The notes beneath the pieces were generated by a model, which was not told where the DNA came from, ran no database searches, and saw only the letters and a list, made by a program, of their open reading frames with translations. From the NCBI GenBank assembly GCA_977006965.1, contig OZ345352.1, positions 2,852,001-2,916,000 on the forward strand: 64,000 nucleotides of DNA, given 5' to 3'. Of this stretch, positions 21,300-31,786 are shown piece by piece. The stretch's first letter is position 1. Every line of letters begins with the position of its first letter. The stretch is from Phymatolithon calcareum. Its lineage: Eukaryota; Rhodophyta; Florideophyceae; Hapalidiales. The translations under genes were made by a program, and so were the position numbers.

Positions 21300-22409
21300 T
21301 CACCCTGAACGCGCGTAGGACGAAACTGGTCCCGCTCTTATCGCGAATTGCAAGGATGTCTGACGCCCTGCAAGTACGCCCGCTGTGTCTACCCTGCCAC
21401 TTCTTGCCCACAGATATCGCTTACGAGCATCTGATATCCATAGGCCCATGAAACCTGCCAGAAGTTCTCCCCCGTCTGGAATATTGGCGTACACTGTGGC
21501 TCCCCCAATACGTAGCGAGTATAATCCACGGGAGAGGTCCGGGTGGCCGGCTAGAGTCAAGAATTTTGCAAGAGCCTGTCGTGACTCTTCATAGGTCATC
21601 TCTTTCCCCGTTCCTGGAATCCGAAAGAGAGGGATTTCTGCTTGATCTCCGTCGGTAGGATCTCCGTCAAGCATGTCCATCACGGCGCGTGCGACGGACA
21701 GAGCCGTCACTTCTTCGTCTAGAATAAAAGTCTTTACCGTCCCCTGCTCCCCAGATGGATCAGTTTTGTTGGGTTTCAGCCATATTCCCAGCTTCGCTCC
21801 GAGCACACGGCCATGCACATCCCGCCCCAAGTCTGCGCTCAACCTTCCCCGATGTGTGTCAAACCGCGGATCCCACTCTCGGCTTTCTTCTCTTTTCCCC
21901 CGAATTAGGTCTCCGCTCCGGAGTACCCCTTGCCACTGGCACATCCACAGAGCCCAAAGTACTCGGTGCACCTGATTTGCTTTTAAGTCCAGAAGCTTCC
22001 GTACGGCGCGCATGCGTTGCGGCAGCACTGGCAGTCGGGGAGCCGTCTTGCTGGGACTGACCATATGTAAACCCTTCATAACGAGATCAAGCCGATTGCT
22101 ACCAAACGCTCCCTCGCGAAGGCCTGGTCTTCGTCCCACGTTCGCCGGGTAGTGGCTGCGTACCGAAGAAATCACCTGCTCCGCGTAACTCGCCGTGTTC
22201 ATACCACTTCTTCGGCGCGAAGTACGTGGGTAGTAGACGATGTACGTTGCAAACTCGGCAAACACAGATATTTCATTGTTGAGCTGCTCCAGTGCCGGCC
22301 GAATGCTCCCTCGTGGAAGGGAACCGAACGCTGTGGGGTCGAGCTCTTTGACGGAGCAGAATTCGTACCAATAAGATAGATGGGAGCTCACGGTCTGCAC
22401 CGTCCCCAA
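21300..22409 (-). CDS. Tyrosine recombinase of the DIRS-like element
   Basis: This 369-codon uninterrupted frame would integrate a circular DNA copy of the element. The C-terminal half carries the family residues: R164 in GVLRSGDLI, R300 in YSLRIGGAT and the nucleophile candidate Y332 in WISDARKRYLWA. In most DIRS recombinases the box II motif is HSLRIGGAT; here the His position is Tyr297. That substitution may reduce activity, or a different residue may serve. It is the 3'-most gene of the element and overlaps no other intact frame. The start used is the first Met of the frame. Because earlier frames in the element are shifted, the original protein may have begun further upstream. Confidence 0.82.
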   Translation of the reverse strand: MGTVQTVSSHLSYWYEFCSVKELDPTAFGSLPRGSIRPALEQLNNEISVFAEFATYIVYYPRTSRRRSGMNTASYAEQVISSVRSHYPANVGRRPGLREGAFGSNRLDLVMKGLHMVSPSKTAPRLPVLPQRMRAVRKLLDLKANQVHRVLWALWMCQWQGVLRSGDLIRGKREESREWDPRFDTHRGRLSADLGRDVHGRVLGAKLGIWLKPNKTDPSGEQGTVKTFILDEEVTALSVARAVMDMLDGDPTDGDQAEIPLFRIPGTGKEMTYEESRQALAKFLTLAGHPDLSRGLYSLRIGGATVYANIPDGGELLAGFMGLWISDARKRYLWARSGRVDTAGVLAGRQTSLQFAIRAGPVSSYARSG

Positions 22410-22438
22410 GGCGCGGCCATTGCAGCTGGCTCAAGCTG

Positions 22439-23539
22439 TCAGTTCCTGCAGCCTTTCCACGATTGCCACCCTGTTCTGTGCTCGAGATGCCATTCGTCGC
22501 TGAGCTGCCGAAGTAACCGGCTTAGATCTTGGAAACCCCCGCGTGTATGTCGAATCTCCTCCCTCTGTACCCACCCCCGCGGGAATGGCGGCCATGTCGT
22601 GCCATATTCACTCTTCGGGAAGCGGGGACCGATGAGCGCGGCGTGTGAGGCCAAAACTCTTAGCTGTGACCGGTATGAGTCGGCTGCTGTGATCGCAGTC
22701 CGAGGGTTACGATCCCTGTACGAGGTTTGAGCATAGCGATACTCCAGGACGCAATGGCACTTCCGTGCTTTTAAGTAAATGGTAACATCTTCGTAGCCCG
22801 TTGGTGCCATCCATGCATAATTGAGCTTTGCCTCGTTTACTTCTACAAGGGAGCAAGCATATACTATCGACGACGTCTCTCCCGCTATCCGGCTGCCGCC
22901 ACGGCCTCTGCCCACCATTCGCCTCAGGTGGCACCTTACCGTCTCTCGCAATCCAGGTATCTCTCGCTTCACGAACTCCATCGAAACGACGCGCGCGGCT
23001 GAGGTAGTCCGCGATTTTGTTCCGATTCCCCGGTATGTGATGCATCCAAACTGACACTCCGCACGATTTTTGTACCTTCCGCACTATGCTCAGAGCTTCT
23101 AGCATAGGAAGCGAGAATGCTCGTTGCGTATTTACGGCATTACATGCGCTTTCATTGTCGTTTCGAATTACGATCTGCTCGTTTGTACCGATGGTCCCCG
23201 ATTCGAAGCCGACGTACAACGCAAAAGCAATGGGGATATCGAAATCACCCCGTCACATAACGCTTTGCGGGCACGCACATTCCAACCTCCGGACGCGATA
23301 TATCCCATAACACAAACACCCCATCCCTTCCCTAGGGTCCCTGCTGATCCGCTCGCGTCTGAGTTCGCCCACTGTAGTCCTGGGTGCAGAAATGCTGGGT
23401 CTTTAGTATTACGCGCAAGATCACCAGATCTAGCAGGCACAGCAGCTCTTCCGCATCGGCAATGAGCTCGTGGCCCACTACTCTGGTCGGGCTTCGAGTC
23501 TCGGGCAGACTTCGAAGACACCGGTACGCAAAGTTGCAC
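22439..23539 (-). pseudogene. RNase H region and linker of the DIRS-like element
   Basis: The minus-strand frame 22707-23219 shows YVGFESGTIGTNEQIVIRND, where RNDNESACNAVN contains a catalytic Asp, followed by MHHIPGNRNKIADYLSRA. This is the H.P...N..AD.LSR end of DIRS/gypsy-type RNase H. The upstream start of the domain lies in another frame (23168-23539). Downstream, 22439-22981 (VYACSLVEVNEAKLNYAWM) leads towards the recombinase N-terminus. At least two frame changes are needed, so the unit is treated as broken. I do not see a methyltransferase domain of the kind some DIRS elements carry. Confidence 0.7.
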
Positions 23540-23565
23540 CTAAAGTTGCCGTCGTTAACGAAACG

Positions 23566-25579
23566 CTATAAGAAGTGGTGCAGACCGAAAAATGTTTGGA
23601 GGCACAGTAGTGGCACAACACGCCCTATCCTCATGCGCATGGATTCGATTCCTGCTCTGAAGTTCTCAATTTTTTCATTCCGAGGCTTGCAGACGATGTT
23701 GTTAAGGTCGCTAATCTCGTAGATTGCTCCGATGGACGAAAATCGCTCTGAGAAGGGCATATTGGCCTCCTCCTTTTCGCTTAGACGCAAGTTGTAACGC
23801 TCATGCAGCAGTCTCCTGATTCCGATAGCCGTGTCTCTCGCTGTGTATTCTCCAATCACAAAGAAGGTAATATCGTCCTAGAAGTTTGTGATTACTAAGA
23901 CACCATCCTGTCTTGGGTCGGCAGGGAATCAGGCTCTTCGCTGCGACCGCCAGTGCTGTAAGCGACTCCAGTTCTCTCGCTTTCCAGCCGCCGTCCACTC
24001 GCCTTCCTCGAGACCCTACCTTTCCGAGCGGCGGCGCGCTCAATCATCTCGGCGATCAGAGGAGTAGTTCTCTGCGCTAAATGGGCGGAGGACAAACGAC
24101 CCATCTGCATCCTTTTGTCCTGCCTAAATTCGCCCATTACATGCATAGTAGTCTTCCACCTTTCACCCTTTGACATAGCGAGCTGCCGAAACCATTTCTT
24201 GAGGTCAAGTGTGGTGCCGAGCAATTTTTCGCCTGCACACCTAGCGCCATCAGCCAAGATCTCCAGTATTTCGTTGTTGATCTCTATGGATCCCCATTCA
24301 AACTGAAGATTTTCCGGGAGCCGGGTGTTCGCGTTTGACGAAACCGGGATCCATCCGCTGTTACTCGTATTAACCAAGCTCTCATGTGTACCGAGAGCTG
24401 GCTAGCTTGCGTTCCATACAAGGCGCCACGAAATATCCCGCTTTCTCTCGACACTGCCCGGTGTTACTTGAAACGGGACTGTTGGAGGGTGGTCTTGGGA
24501 TTCCCCGATCCAGCTCTCCGAGATCTCCTCTTGGATTGCCTCCTCGAATTCTCTCCCTGCCTCCCATATTTTCTTTTGGTGCGGAGAGAATGGACAGATT
24601 GGCAGTGTGTCCGGAGAGTAGTCGTAAAATCCCCACTTCAAATAGAATAGAAGCTCTTTGTCCCGCCAATCGATGCTCATGCCATCTTGCATAAGCCTCC
24701 CGCGTCGAATCCCCAGTCTCTTCGCTGCAGCGGGACCACTACCCAAATTTTTGGAGGGGAGTTTTTCGGTAGCTCGAGTGTGAACCCAGCACGGATGACA
24801 TTAACGACAGTGGGATTATATTCATTAGATCCGATGAGGACCTCTGCGATTGAGTTCCCTGGCAAAGCTCTCCTCCTGTGCATATGATTTCCGGCGATTC
24901 GTTGCTCGTCGTCCTTGTCTAGACGCTTCCGCGCCCCCTGAAGACGGTGTATAGCATCCGTGGCAAAGCCATCTTCCCAACTTTTCAAATTTCGTTTCAC
25001 CTCAGCACTTAGGTCACATGGCACTGCTATCGGTTCGTCCGCTGGAATTGTTGCCGGGGCCTGATCGCCCAAGGGGAATTTGCACTGTCGGGCCTCAACT
25101 CCAGCAGCTTTCTCCTGCGGCATAACAAAGTATCCTTTTTCACGATATCTTCTCGATGGGTTCCTTCTTTTCCTAGCCTCGAGGTTAGCATTCACGAGAA
25201 CCACGTTACGCCACTGCTCAGAGTCAACGTCCAGGTCGTTTCGCGATATAGATCCCCTGCTTGTGCTATCAGCGCTGTCAAATGGCCGCTCCGAGGCTTC
25301 CGAATCCAAACATTTCCCATCGAGCGTTGTAACAGCAGGTGCATACTCTCCTTTCTTAAACTGAACGGTTGGAATGCCTCTGGGTATTGGAATTCCGGCG
25401 TGGGTTATGCCAAAGCGTTCAGGAGTCTGCCTGTGCTCTCCTGTGGTGCCCGCCGGTCCTTTCTGAGATTCTGGTTGAAGCATTTTTCCAGTGGAGATGA
25501 ATGTGGGTATCTCATCCATCCCTCTTAAGCTTCTTTGTCTCAATGTTTTGGCGCTCATGTCCGCTCTCAAGGAGATCAC
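23566..25579 (-). pseudogene. Reverse transcriptase region of the DIRS-like element
   Basis: The frames 24677-25579, 24402-24746, 23895-24377 and 23566-23859 together cover the RT. GTTLDLKKWFRQLAMSKGER holds the first catalytic Asp. The active-site motif appears as NF followed by a TAG stop and DDITFFVIGEY near 23877-23882, then RRLLHERYNLRLSEKEE. The stop lies directly before the two catalytic aspartates. Several frame changes separate the segments. The long N-terminal part (24677-25579) precedes RT motif 1 and has no domain I can name. Confidence 0.75.
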
Positions 25580-25673
25580 AAGTTTTGTCCTGTTAAAGCT
25601 TTCCCGCCTTCTGCGGCGGCGCCAGTTCCTCCTTCCGCGCTCTGCGGCTGTAGGGCCGTTTGCGCTCGGTTAG

Positions 25674-27603
25674 TCACGTCTTCTGTTGGCGAGGGGCCCT
25701 CAGCATCTCTTTCTGATATCGAGTTGGTGCACCTGCCGCCTCTCGTGCTTCTTTCGCAATCTCGCGGATTCGAGCGGGCCAGCTTGCCTGAATTTCGCAC
25801 CAATCTGACGCAAAACATTTAGAGAAGTGATTCCCATGCTTGTTACACCGGAAACATGGTAGTAACTGCACCCGTGGCTTCTTCTCCTGATGCCCTTCCC
25901 CAACGTCTCGTGCCAAGGTGTCGTCCATTCCTCCCGGATGCCTGCTTCGTACCCCGCTTAGGGGGACAGTCTCCGTCTTCCGTTTGTATTTCTCAAGCTT
26001 TCCCTTGCCGTCAATACCTTCTGGCTTCCTAAGGGCTTTCCCGAGAACGGTTTCTCCATCGTGAATGTTTTCCCGCTTATACGCTTGCATGCAATGATGC
26101 TTCGCAGCTGCAATCGTGTCGTCGAATACCACGCGCGACCTTTGTCCAAGTACAATGAGTGGCGATAGATCTGTAATATCACCATTCACGACCCTCCGCA
26201 CGGCCTCCGCGTGTTCCGACAGACGGTAGATAAACGTGCGGAATAGGCGTTTTACGCTGATAGCTCCTCCGTGCGTGAAGTGTGCCCCCTTCAACATTAA
26301 CCCCGGCTCTATGACCTGCACCCAGGAAAGTACTGGGGTATGATGTAGGCGTTTTGCTGCCAGCGCTACGCATTCGATGACATCCCATAGCTGGGGCATG
26401 GTTTCAACGCTAATCCATCTGTGTTTCTTCGCCTTCCGTGTCAGGATGTCCCTTGTTGCTGCCTGTACTTATACAAAGTCATGCGTCTCATCCGAGATGA
26501 CTTTAAAGTCCACACCGTCGAAGATCTGGAGCCTCAATCCATCGCTCGTTCGCATTCGTAGCGTCAACAGCTTGGTCAACACGACCTCCGGGACGAGACG
26601 CAAGGAGTTCTCCTTGTACATTTCATCACGAACCGCGCCAATGAATTCCTTCCCAATCGCAGGGAATGACACGCGCGTTAGGTCGTTTCCTCCTGGCTGG
26701 TGTGCGTTAAGCACATCTACAGCCACTTCGGTCAGCAGACGTGCTTTCCCGATTTCTATCTCCGCTGTGGAACCTCTTCTCAGATAACCTTCCAGCTCAT
26801 CTATCTCTCTTTCGGACAGTTTCGATTCACCGTCCTTTGGCTCATTCTGCCGGACAAACGTTGGGCGTGGCAGCCCGAGAGCTCTGTCAGAGTCCCTCCC
26901 CGGAGTATCTGGAGTACCGGCCCACGGGGCTCGGTGCATCTCCGCTCTGATCTAGTATCATGGTCATGATATCATCCAAGTTTCCGCCTCCGGCGGAATT
27001 GCAAACTTCCTTCCACGTACGGCCCCCGTCGACGACATCCAGATCTACGTTTGCTTTCAGTTGACGCGCTCGCATCAATAGGCTGTTCACCTCGCTCCAC
27101 TCCATCTGTCCTGTTGAAGATATTTCTTTCGTAGTGGCGCGCGCCAGTGCCAAAATGTCTGCAGTTTCCCGCATAATTCCAATAATGAATTCCTCCGGAG
27201 GACAACGCCGCACTGGGCTAGACATGGCAGCCACTCTGAGTTGCACCGCCCGAAAAAACTGTTCTGGAATTCTCGGGGACCCGAACCAGGATATATTTCC
27301 CTTCCGTCCGTCACGGAACTGCACCAGGGTCAGCAGCGCGTCGAACTTTTGCACCGCAATTTGCTGCGCCGTCAAGCTTTCCATTTTTTCCTTGACGCCG
27401 GTATCGTTTAGGATCGCTTGTACAGTATCGGCAACTGGACCAATGGCGCTAGTTTTCGTGAACCACTCCGACTCGAAAACAGTGGAGACGAACTGGAATG
27501 GCGTCGACAGCGTTTTTGCCAGAACAGCATCCAAGTTTGGAAATATGAGCTTTTGCGCCTCCGAATCGGACGTCTTTCCCAGTAATCCGCTGGGAGCTGT
27601 CAT
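25674..27603 (-). pseudogene. Gag-like region of the DIRS-like element, with zinc knuckle
   Basis: Three minus-strand frames (26887-27603, 26469-26939, 25674-26399) follow each other with short overlaps in different phases, as expected from one broken gag gene. The first begins MTAPSGLLGKTSDSEAQKL and is the likely start. Near the C-terminus, CFRCNKHGNHFSKC (about 25815-25856) is a zinc knuckle in which the His is one place later than in the standard C-X2-C-X4-H-X4-C. The rest has no clear similarity that I can state. Position upstream of RT and the knuckle support a nucleocapsid-type role. Confidence 0.65.
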
Positions 27604-28162
27604 CTCAATGAGTTTGAATTACCTGGTGCATGCCGCGCTTATAAGGGGTTCGCAAGAAACACGTTTTGGCTGCGGGCACTTGTTCTTGGGGCGGGGCGCG
27701 CTTCTCGCCCCACGTGCTGGATTGTATTTCCCGTTGCATGTAGCGATTTTTCATCGGTTCAACTCAATCTTTTGGTTTTCGTCCACCGTTCCTTCGTGGG
27801 AATCGCTGCCCGTGAGGCGTTCCGCATGCACTGTCCGACTCGGTTTAGAGTGCCGTTTGCGCAAAGCATCCATTCCGCTCGAAATTCTGCGTACCTGAAC
27901 CGATCGAGCTTGCAGCGCCGACCTTTCACATAGAAAAAAGTGGATGCTCCTCATGCGGTCGACTTCGGTTCGGTTCGATTTGATTCGCGTTTTCGCTGGA
28001 TTCCGAACCATCACAGTCGCCCTCTTCTCAACTCGGCGCCTCGAGCAACAACAACAACAAAAGGAAAATGGAGTCGTTGTAAGGCCCTCGGCTCTGTCGC
28101 TCCGTGCCTTCGCCTACTCTTTTCTGGTGCCTGCGTGCACAATTGCTAACTATGATAACTGG

Positions 28163-28183
28163 GGTGAAACCTTCCGTTTCACC
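28163..28183. repeat. Hairpin: 8-bp perfect stem, 5-base loop
   Basis: GGTGAAAC, loop CTTCC, GTTTCACC. It lies about 150 bases upstream of the first frame of the DIRS-like element and might belong to its terminus or leader. A CAA-repeat tract sits nearby at about 28048-28062. Confidence 0.5.
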
Positions 28184-28362
28184 AAAGCCTAATGTTTTCC
28201 CCGAATTGAGCTGGACGTTTCCAAATCTTTGGAAAAATTAACTCTCATGGAATCCGCCGTCCATTAAAACTTTCGTACTGTTCGGAGCTGCGCGCGTTGC
28301 CTGAATTCTGCTCTTGATTACAGCTGTGAGGTCATGAGATCCCCGTCTGGCCAAAACCTGTT

Positions 28363-28949
28363 TTAATGTGCCAACCGAGCCAAACCAGGATTAAAACTAC
28401 TGACAAGTTGCCATTCGCCAGGAGCGATGCTTATGATGTTCGGTGCCGAAGTATGGAGTGTTTTACCGAGTAGAATCGCGCCTGTTGCCATTCTTGATAA
28501 GACTAAGTGTTCATGGGAGCAGTTAACAATAGCGCCTAATGTCCTGAGCAGTTTCACGATTTTACCATTAAGAGAATCATCAACATGGCATACACGTCAT
28601 TCATAGAACGTCCACGCAGTCTGGATTTGTGTTGCATGGCGCAATGGAAAGGAATTTCGGAGTCGAAATCGCCACGCCATTTAATCTTGGCTTCTTGATC
28701 AGTGAATGTTCGAGAATCGGATGAAAGGTAAAGCGCACTTCGCAAACAGATGCTCGGCATGAAAAGATGAAAGTCCTTACCCATCTCGACCCGGGCGAGT
28801 TCAACGCCGCCAAGTTTGTAGCAATCTTTTTGTTCATCGACCATCTCATGGCATGGGCAATTTGAAAGCTGAAGCGTGCAGTCCATGTGTCCTATCTTGT
28901 GAGAGGGGTTCAAGTTCACATTGACAATATATCCGAGGACGATGTTCAC
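28363..28949 (-). pseudogene. Broken gene of unknown function
   Basis: The minus-strand frame 28554-28949 (131 codons, MNIVLGYIVNVNLNPSHKIG...) is followed after one frame change by 28363-28557 (LLRTLGAIVNCSHEHLVLSR...), giving a protein-like stretch of roughly 190 residues. It includes LQLSNCPCHEMVDEQK and FTDQEAKIKWRGDFDSEIPF. I do not recognise the family. It could be a decayed host gene or an unknown element gene. Confidence 0.3.
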
Positions 28950-28989
28950 GCTACTTTTAAGAACATTGCAATTCGAATTGCTGGGGTCA

Positions 28990-30160
28990 CAAAGGGAATG
29001 GTGGAGTACATTTACAAGAAACGAACCTTTTCAGGGAGAGACAGAGGTACTCAAGAATATGAACAGATTGGCTACACAAGGCAGGAAATATTGCGAATAA
29101 TGTGCATCTTCTTGTTGCGGTCAATTCCCGTGCTTGACATAGCTTCTCTTTCACAATCGAGTATGGCACAGTTGAAGCCCAGGCCGGGGACTCAGCCGCT
29201 TAAAAGCAATCAAGATGTACAAGGCTTTGATACAGCCAAGATGGGAATACGCCATGCACCTGACGCCATGGACGACAAGATTTCAAACAGCTATTGCAGA
29301 CGTGGAGAAGACTTTTTTCGGACAAGTATTTGGTCCAATCGCAAAAAATCGACCCGCGAGACTTCGTCTTCTCTGTCGCATACATAATGCGGAAAACAGA
29401 AGACTCTTTCTAGCGTTACGAATGCTTGAACGAGCCAGAACAAGGAAAATGGGCTTGCTCGCAGTTCCAAGAGAGGAAAGAGACGTTGAGGAATTGCAAT
29501 GGGTGTGTCGTGATATATCATCAATGTTACAACACGACCTATTCGAGACGGCACTAACCTATCTCAAGCAGCCAGTTTCAGCAAAATCGTTGAGGGACCT
29601 GCTCTTTAAAGACGAAGGAGACGGCTTGGAGGCGAGCAGAAAGAGGAAAATTCCTTATGATATTCCCGGGTCTACTCCCGCTATCATCAGACTACCGAAA
29701 GCACGTCACCGCCAATTGGCGATTAAATGGGCATTCGGACGTTTTCCCCCATTGAGTACCACACTTCTGGAAGACAAATTCGGTGAAATCGTACCAACTG
29801 TCATGAACAAGCTCGAAGTGTACCTTCAAAGATATAGACTAACAGAAGAGGAGACTAGTGAGACTGAAAAGGCACTTGACAAAGTACTATTCCTCACAAT
29901 CGTCTTTTATGACTACATGGAATAGACCAAGACATAATACAACGGCGCCGCTGAGATTTCTACGAACAGGACAAGTGGACTGTAAGCTTTTCCCTCCACC
30001 TTGGAGAAGGATTTTTGCAGCTAGGGTTACGACGATAGCAATGAGCCCGGGTTTTGCGGCCTTTAACAGAGTAACGGATCTAATAAGGTAGTAGCATCTG
30101 AAACGCATCTGCCGTACAGTCTTATGAGTGTTTCTGAGGGCTTTTAATAAATTCAAAATT
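28990..30160 (+). pseudogene. Family B non-LTR retrotransposon, C-terminal and 3' part (copy 1)
   Basis: The 236-codon frame 29215-29925 is the longest family B C-terminal segment here. It reads ALIQPRWEYAMHLTPW, ARLRLLCRIHNAENRRLFLA, RKRKIPYDIPG and KWAFGRFPPLSTTLLEDKFG. Upstream in another frame, IGYTRQEI at about 29060 matches LGYSGREL of the RT-bearing copy on the minus strand (38344-38859). That link shows this region lies directly downstream of a non-LTR RT. The 3' end is near 30140-30160 (GGGCTTTTAATAAA). No RNase H was seen in this family. The function of the C-terminal domain is unknown. Confidence 0.72.
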
Positions 30161-30169
30161 CAAACAGGA

Positions 30170-30855
30170 GAAGCCTGATGCTGCATGTACACACCCCCGT
30201 TGAGATTGGAGACTCGCAGTTTGCGGCCGGATTATTGGCAAGCTCTATCAAATGTACAAAATTTTCAAGGCCGTCGCGATGCAACGAGAGTCGCACTATC
30301 TTTCCCGTGCACGATGCATAGTCGTATCTTCTTGGCCAGGATGTGATGTGCGGATGTGTAGAGTAGACATCTGAATTTTCTGTGTCCACTTACAACAACA
30401 AATAGGTAAGTTCTGGAAAATTTGTGTCCTGGAAGACAGTTACCGGAGTCGACAATTCGAGGGGTCCTTTCAGGCGGTTACTCCTACAATTGCGAGAAGA
30501 CTTCAACCATCCTAAGTTCATTTCATGGACACCATTCAACAACGCAACTCTATCCCACCACCAGTGTTTTCTTTCACTGGCAAGAACCGATTGAGTGTTG
30601 CCTGCGTACAAGAGTACGCTCTTAAGATATTGAACGTGTCTGTTATTATGGTCTCCCGAACAAACAGATCACCTTTCTATATTTTCTTCATCGTTCCCCA
30701 ATCTGGCAAACCTGAAGAGAACAAAGTCCTCAGAATCAATTTAATGAACATTATCGGCGGACCCAAACTCGGTGATATGAATACGCCACTAGTCCTTCGA
30801 GCTAACTCAAGTGCAATGTGTGGGGTTCGAAACGCACAAGTTGGAACACTGTTTT
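30170..30855. other. No gene recognised
   Basis: Short frames only (longest 129 codons, plus 30525-30914, ending inside the LTR-like sequence). No motifs were recognised. Confidence 0.4.
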
Positions 30856-30859
30856 TTGG

Positions 30860-31196
30860 TCGGGTTGTTCCCTGGCGGAAAGCCGAGGGCGGCGCGAAGC
30901 GCCGACCATTATAGAAAAAACAATGGATCAAAGATAACTTGGCAATATGAGAAATGGAACAATGGGTCGAGGTGCTTATAGTGTAAGCATCTGTAAGATG
31001 TAAGCGCTTGTAAGCTGTAAGCAGCGGTTCTGGGGTTTGCTCTTGGTGATCCTTCATGGTGTAAGTACGCATCGCACCCTACGGTACTGTAATGACTGTA
31101 ATGCTATCTGTAATGGCTTGCTGGAAATGCAAGCTGTAATGAGAATTTGAAGGGAGCTATTTGTATAGGAGTATGATAGTGGCGTTGGACGCCACG
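30860..31196 (-). repeat. LTR-like sequence related to the gypsy relic
   Basis: TCGGGTTGTTCCCTGGCGGA and the following CATTATAGA block match the LTRs at 5225 and 8110. The right end GGCGTTGGACGCCACG matches the right LTR end near 8561. The middle (about 30980-31140) has many short TGTAAGC/TGTAATG repeats. No pol sequence follows on either side, so it is probably a solo LTR. Confidence 0.45.
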
Positions 31197-31198
31197 CA

Positions 31199-31690
31199 AT
31201 GCCTGAGCTCTATCCGGAAAATTTTATCTCTGCAATAAATGAGATTATGGCGGCTTACAAGCTCTGGTATTGGATTGGACTTAATGAAAGGCGGTCTGCT
31301 GCGCATCTTGCTAGGATTATCACGGCATCAACTACAGCCCAATTTGGTGCATCTGGAAATCTTCAGACGTGCAAAGGGACTATGGTGACCTTCAACAAAG
31401 TAGGGGACATTTCTGCGCTTTGTTGTGACTTTTTTTATGGTTGTGCTGGCCACGGTAGGTCACGTAACGCCAGAGCCAGTGTTTGAAAAGGGTAAGCAAT
31501 GGAATCATTGAACTGGGCTCTTCACGATATGCTCGCTGGTAAGCTCGGTCTGAGCTATGGATGGTTTAGAGACAAAGTTGATGCCGTCGCAGTACTTGAG
31601 AGAACGGGCAATGATCTGCATGTCAATTGGGAAAGTCCAGGAACAAAAGGAGATGATTGCAGTGTGAACGAACTATCTTGCATTCGGTAA
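31199..31690 (+). other. Two short open frames of unknown nature
   Basis: The frames 31199-31486 (95 codons) and 31499-31690 (63 codons) follow each other in different phases and read as plausible protein (LYPENFISAINEIMAAYKLW; LNWALHDMLAGKLGLSYGWF). No family was recognised. They lie between an LTR-like end and a TA element and may be a remnant of either neighbour. Confidence 0.25.
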
Positions 31691-31786
31691 AGAGGGCTAG
31701 AGCCTTAAATCTTGTTTTGCATAATCTTGTAAAGCACGAGAGGGGAAGAAGCGTATGCTAAGTCGCGTAGGAGAAACAATGCCATA

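Larger units (their letters stand above)
21300..28014 (-). mobile_element. DIRS-like tyrosine-recombinase retrotransposon
   Basis: On the minus strand the order is gag-like (27603-25674), RT (about 25579-23566), RNase H (about 23219-22707) and tyrosine recombinase (22409-21300). This order and the use of a tyrosine recombinase instead of an integrase define the DIRS/PAT/Ngaro order. The whole block is richer in GC than its flanks and has its own codon use. No LTRs are visible. The termini are unresolved, so the outer limits are those of the coding region plus an upstream frame (27751-28014). Frameshifts break gag and RT, while the recombinase is open. Confidence 0.82.

Noticed and set aside
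22439-22981. Possible methyltransferase domain of a DIRS element
   Set aside because: No methyltransferase motifs were seen; it reads as the linker between RNase H and the recombinase.
21385-27898. Many plus-strand frames of 60-254 codons
   Set aside because: They are shadows of the DIRS-like genes on the minus strand in a GC-rich region.
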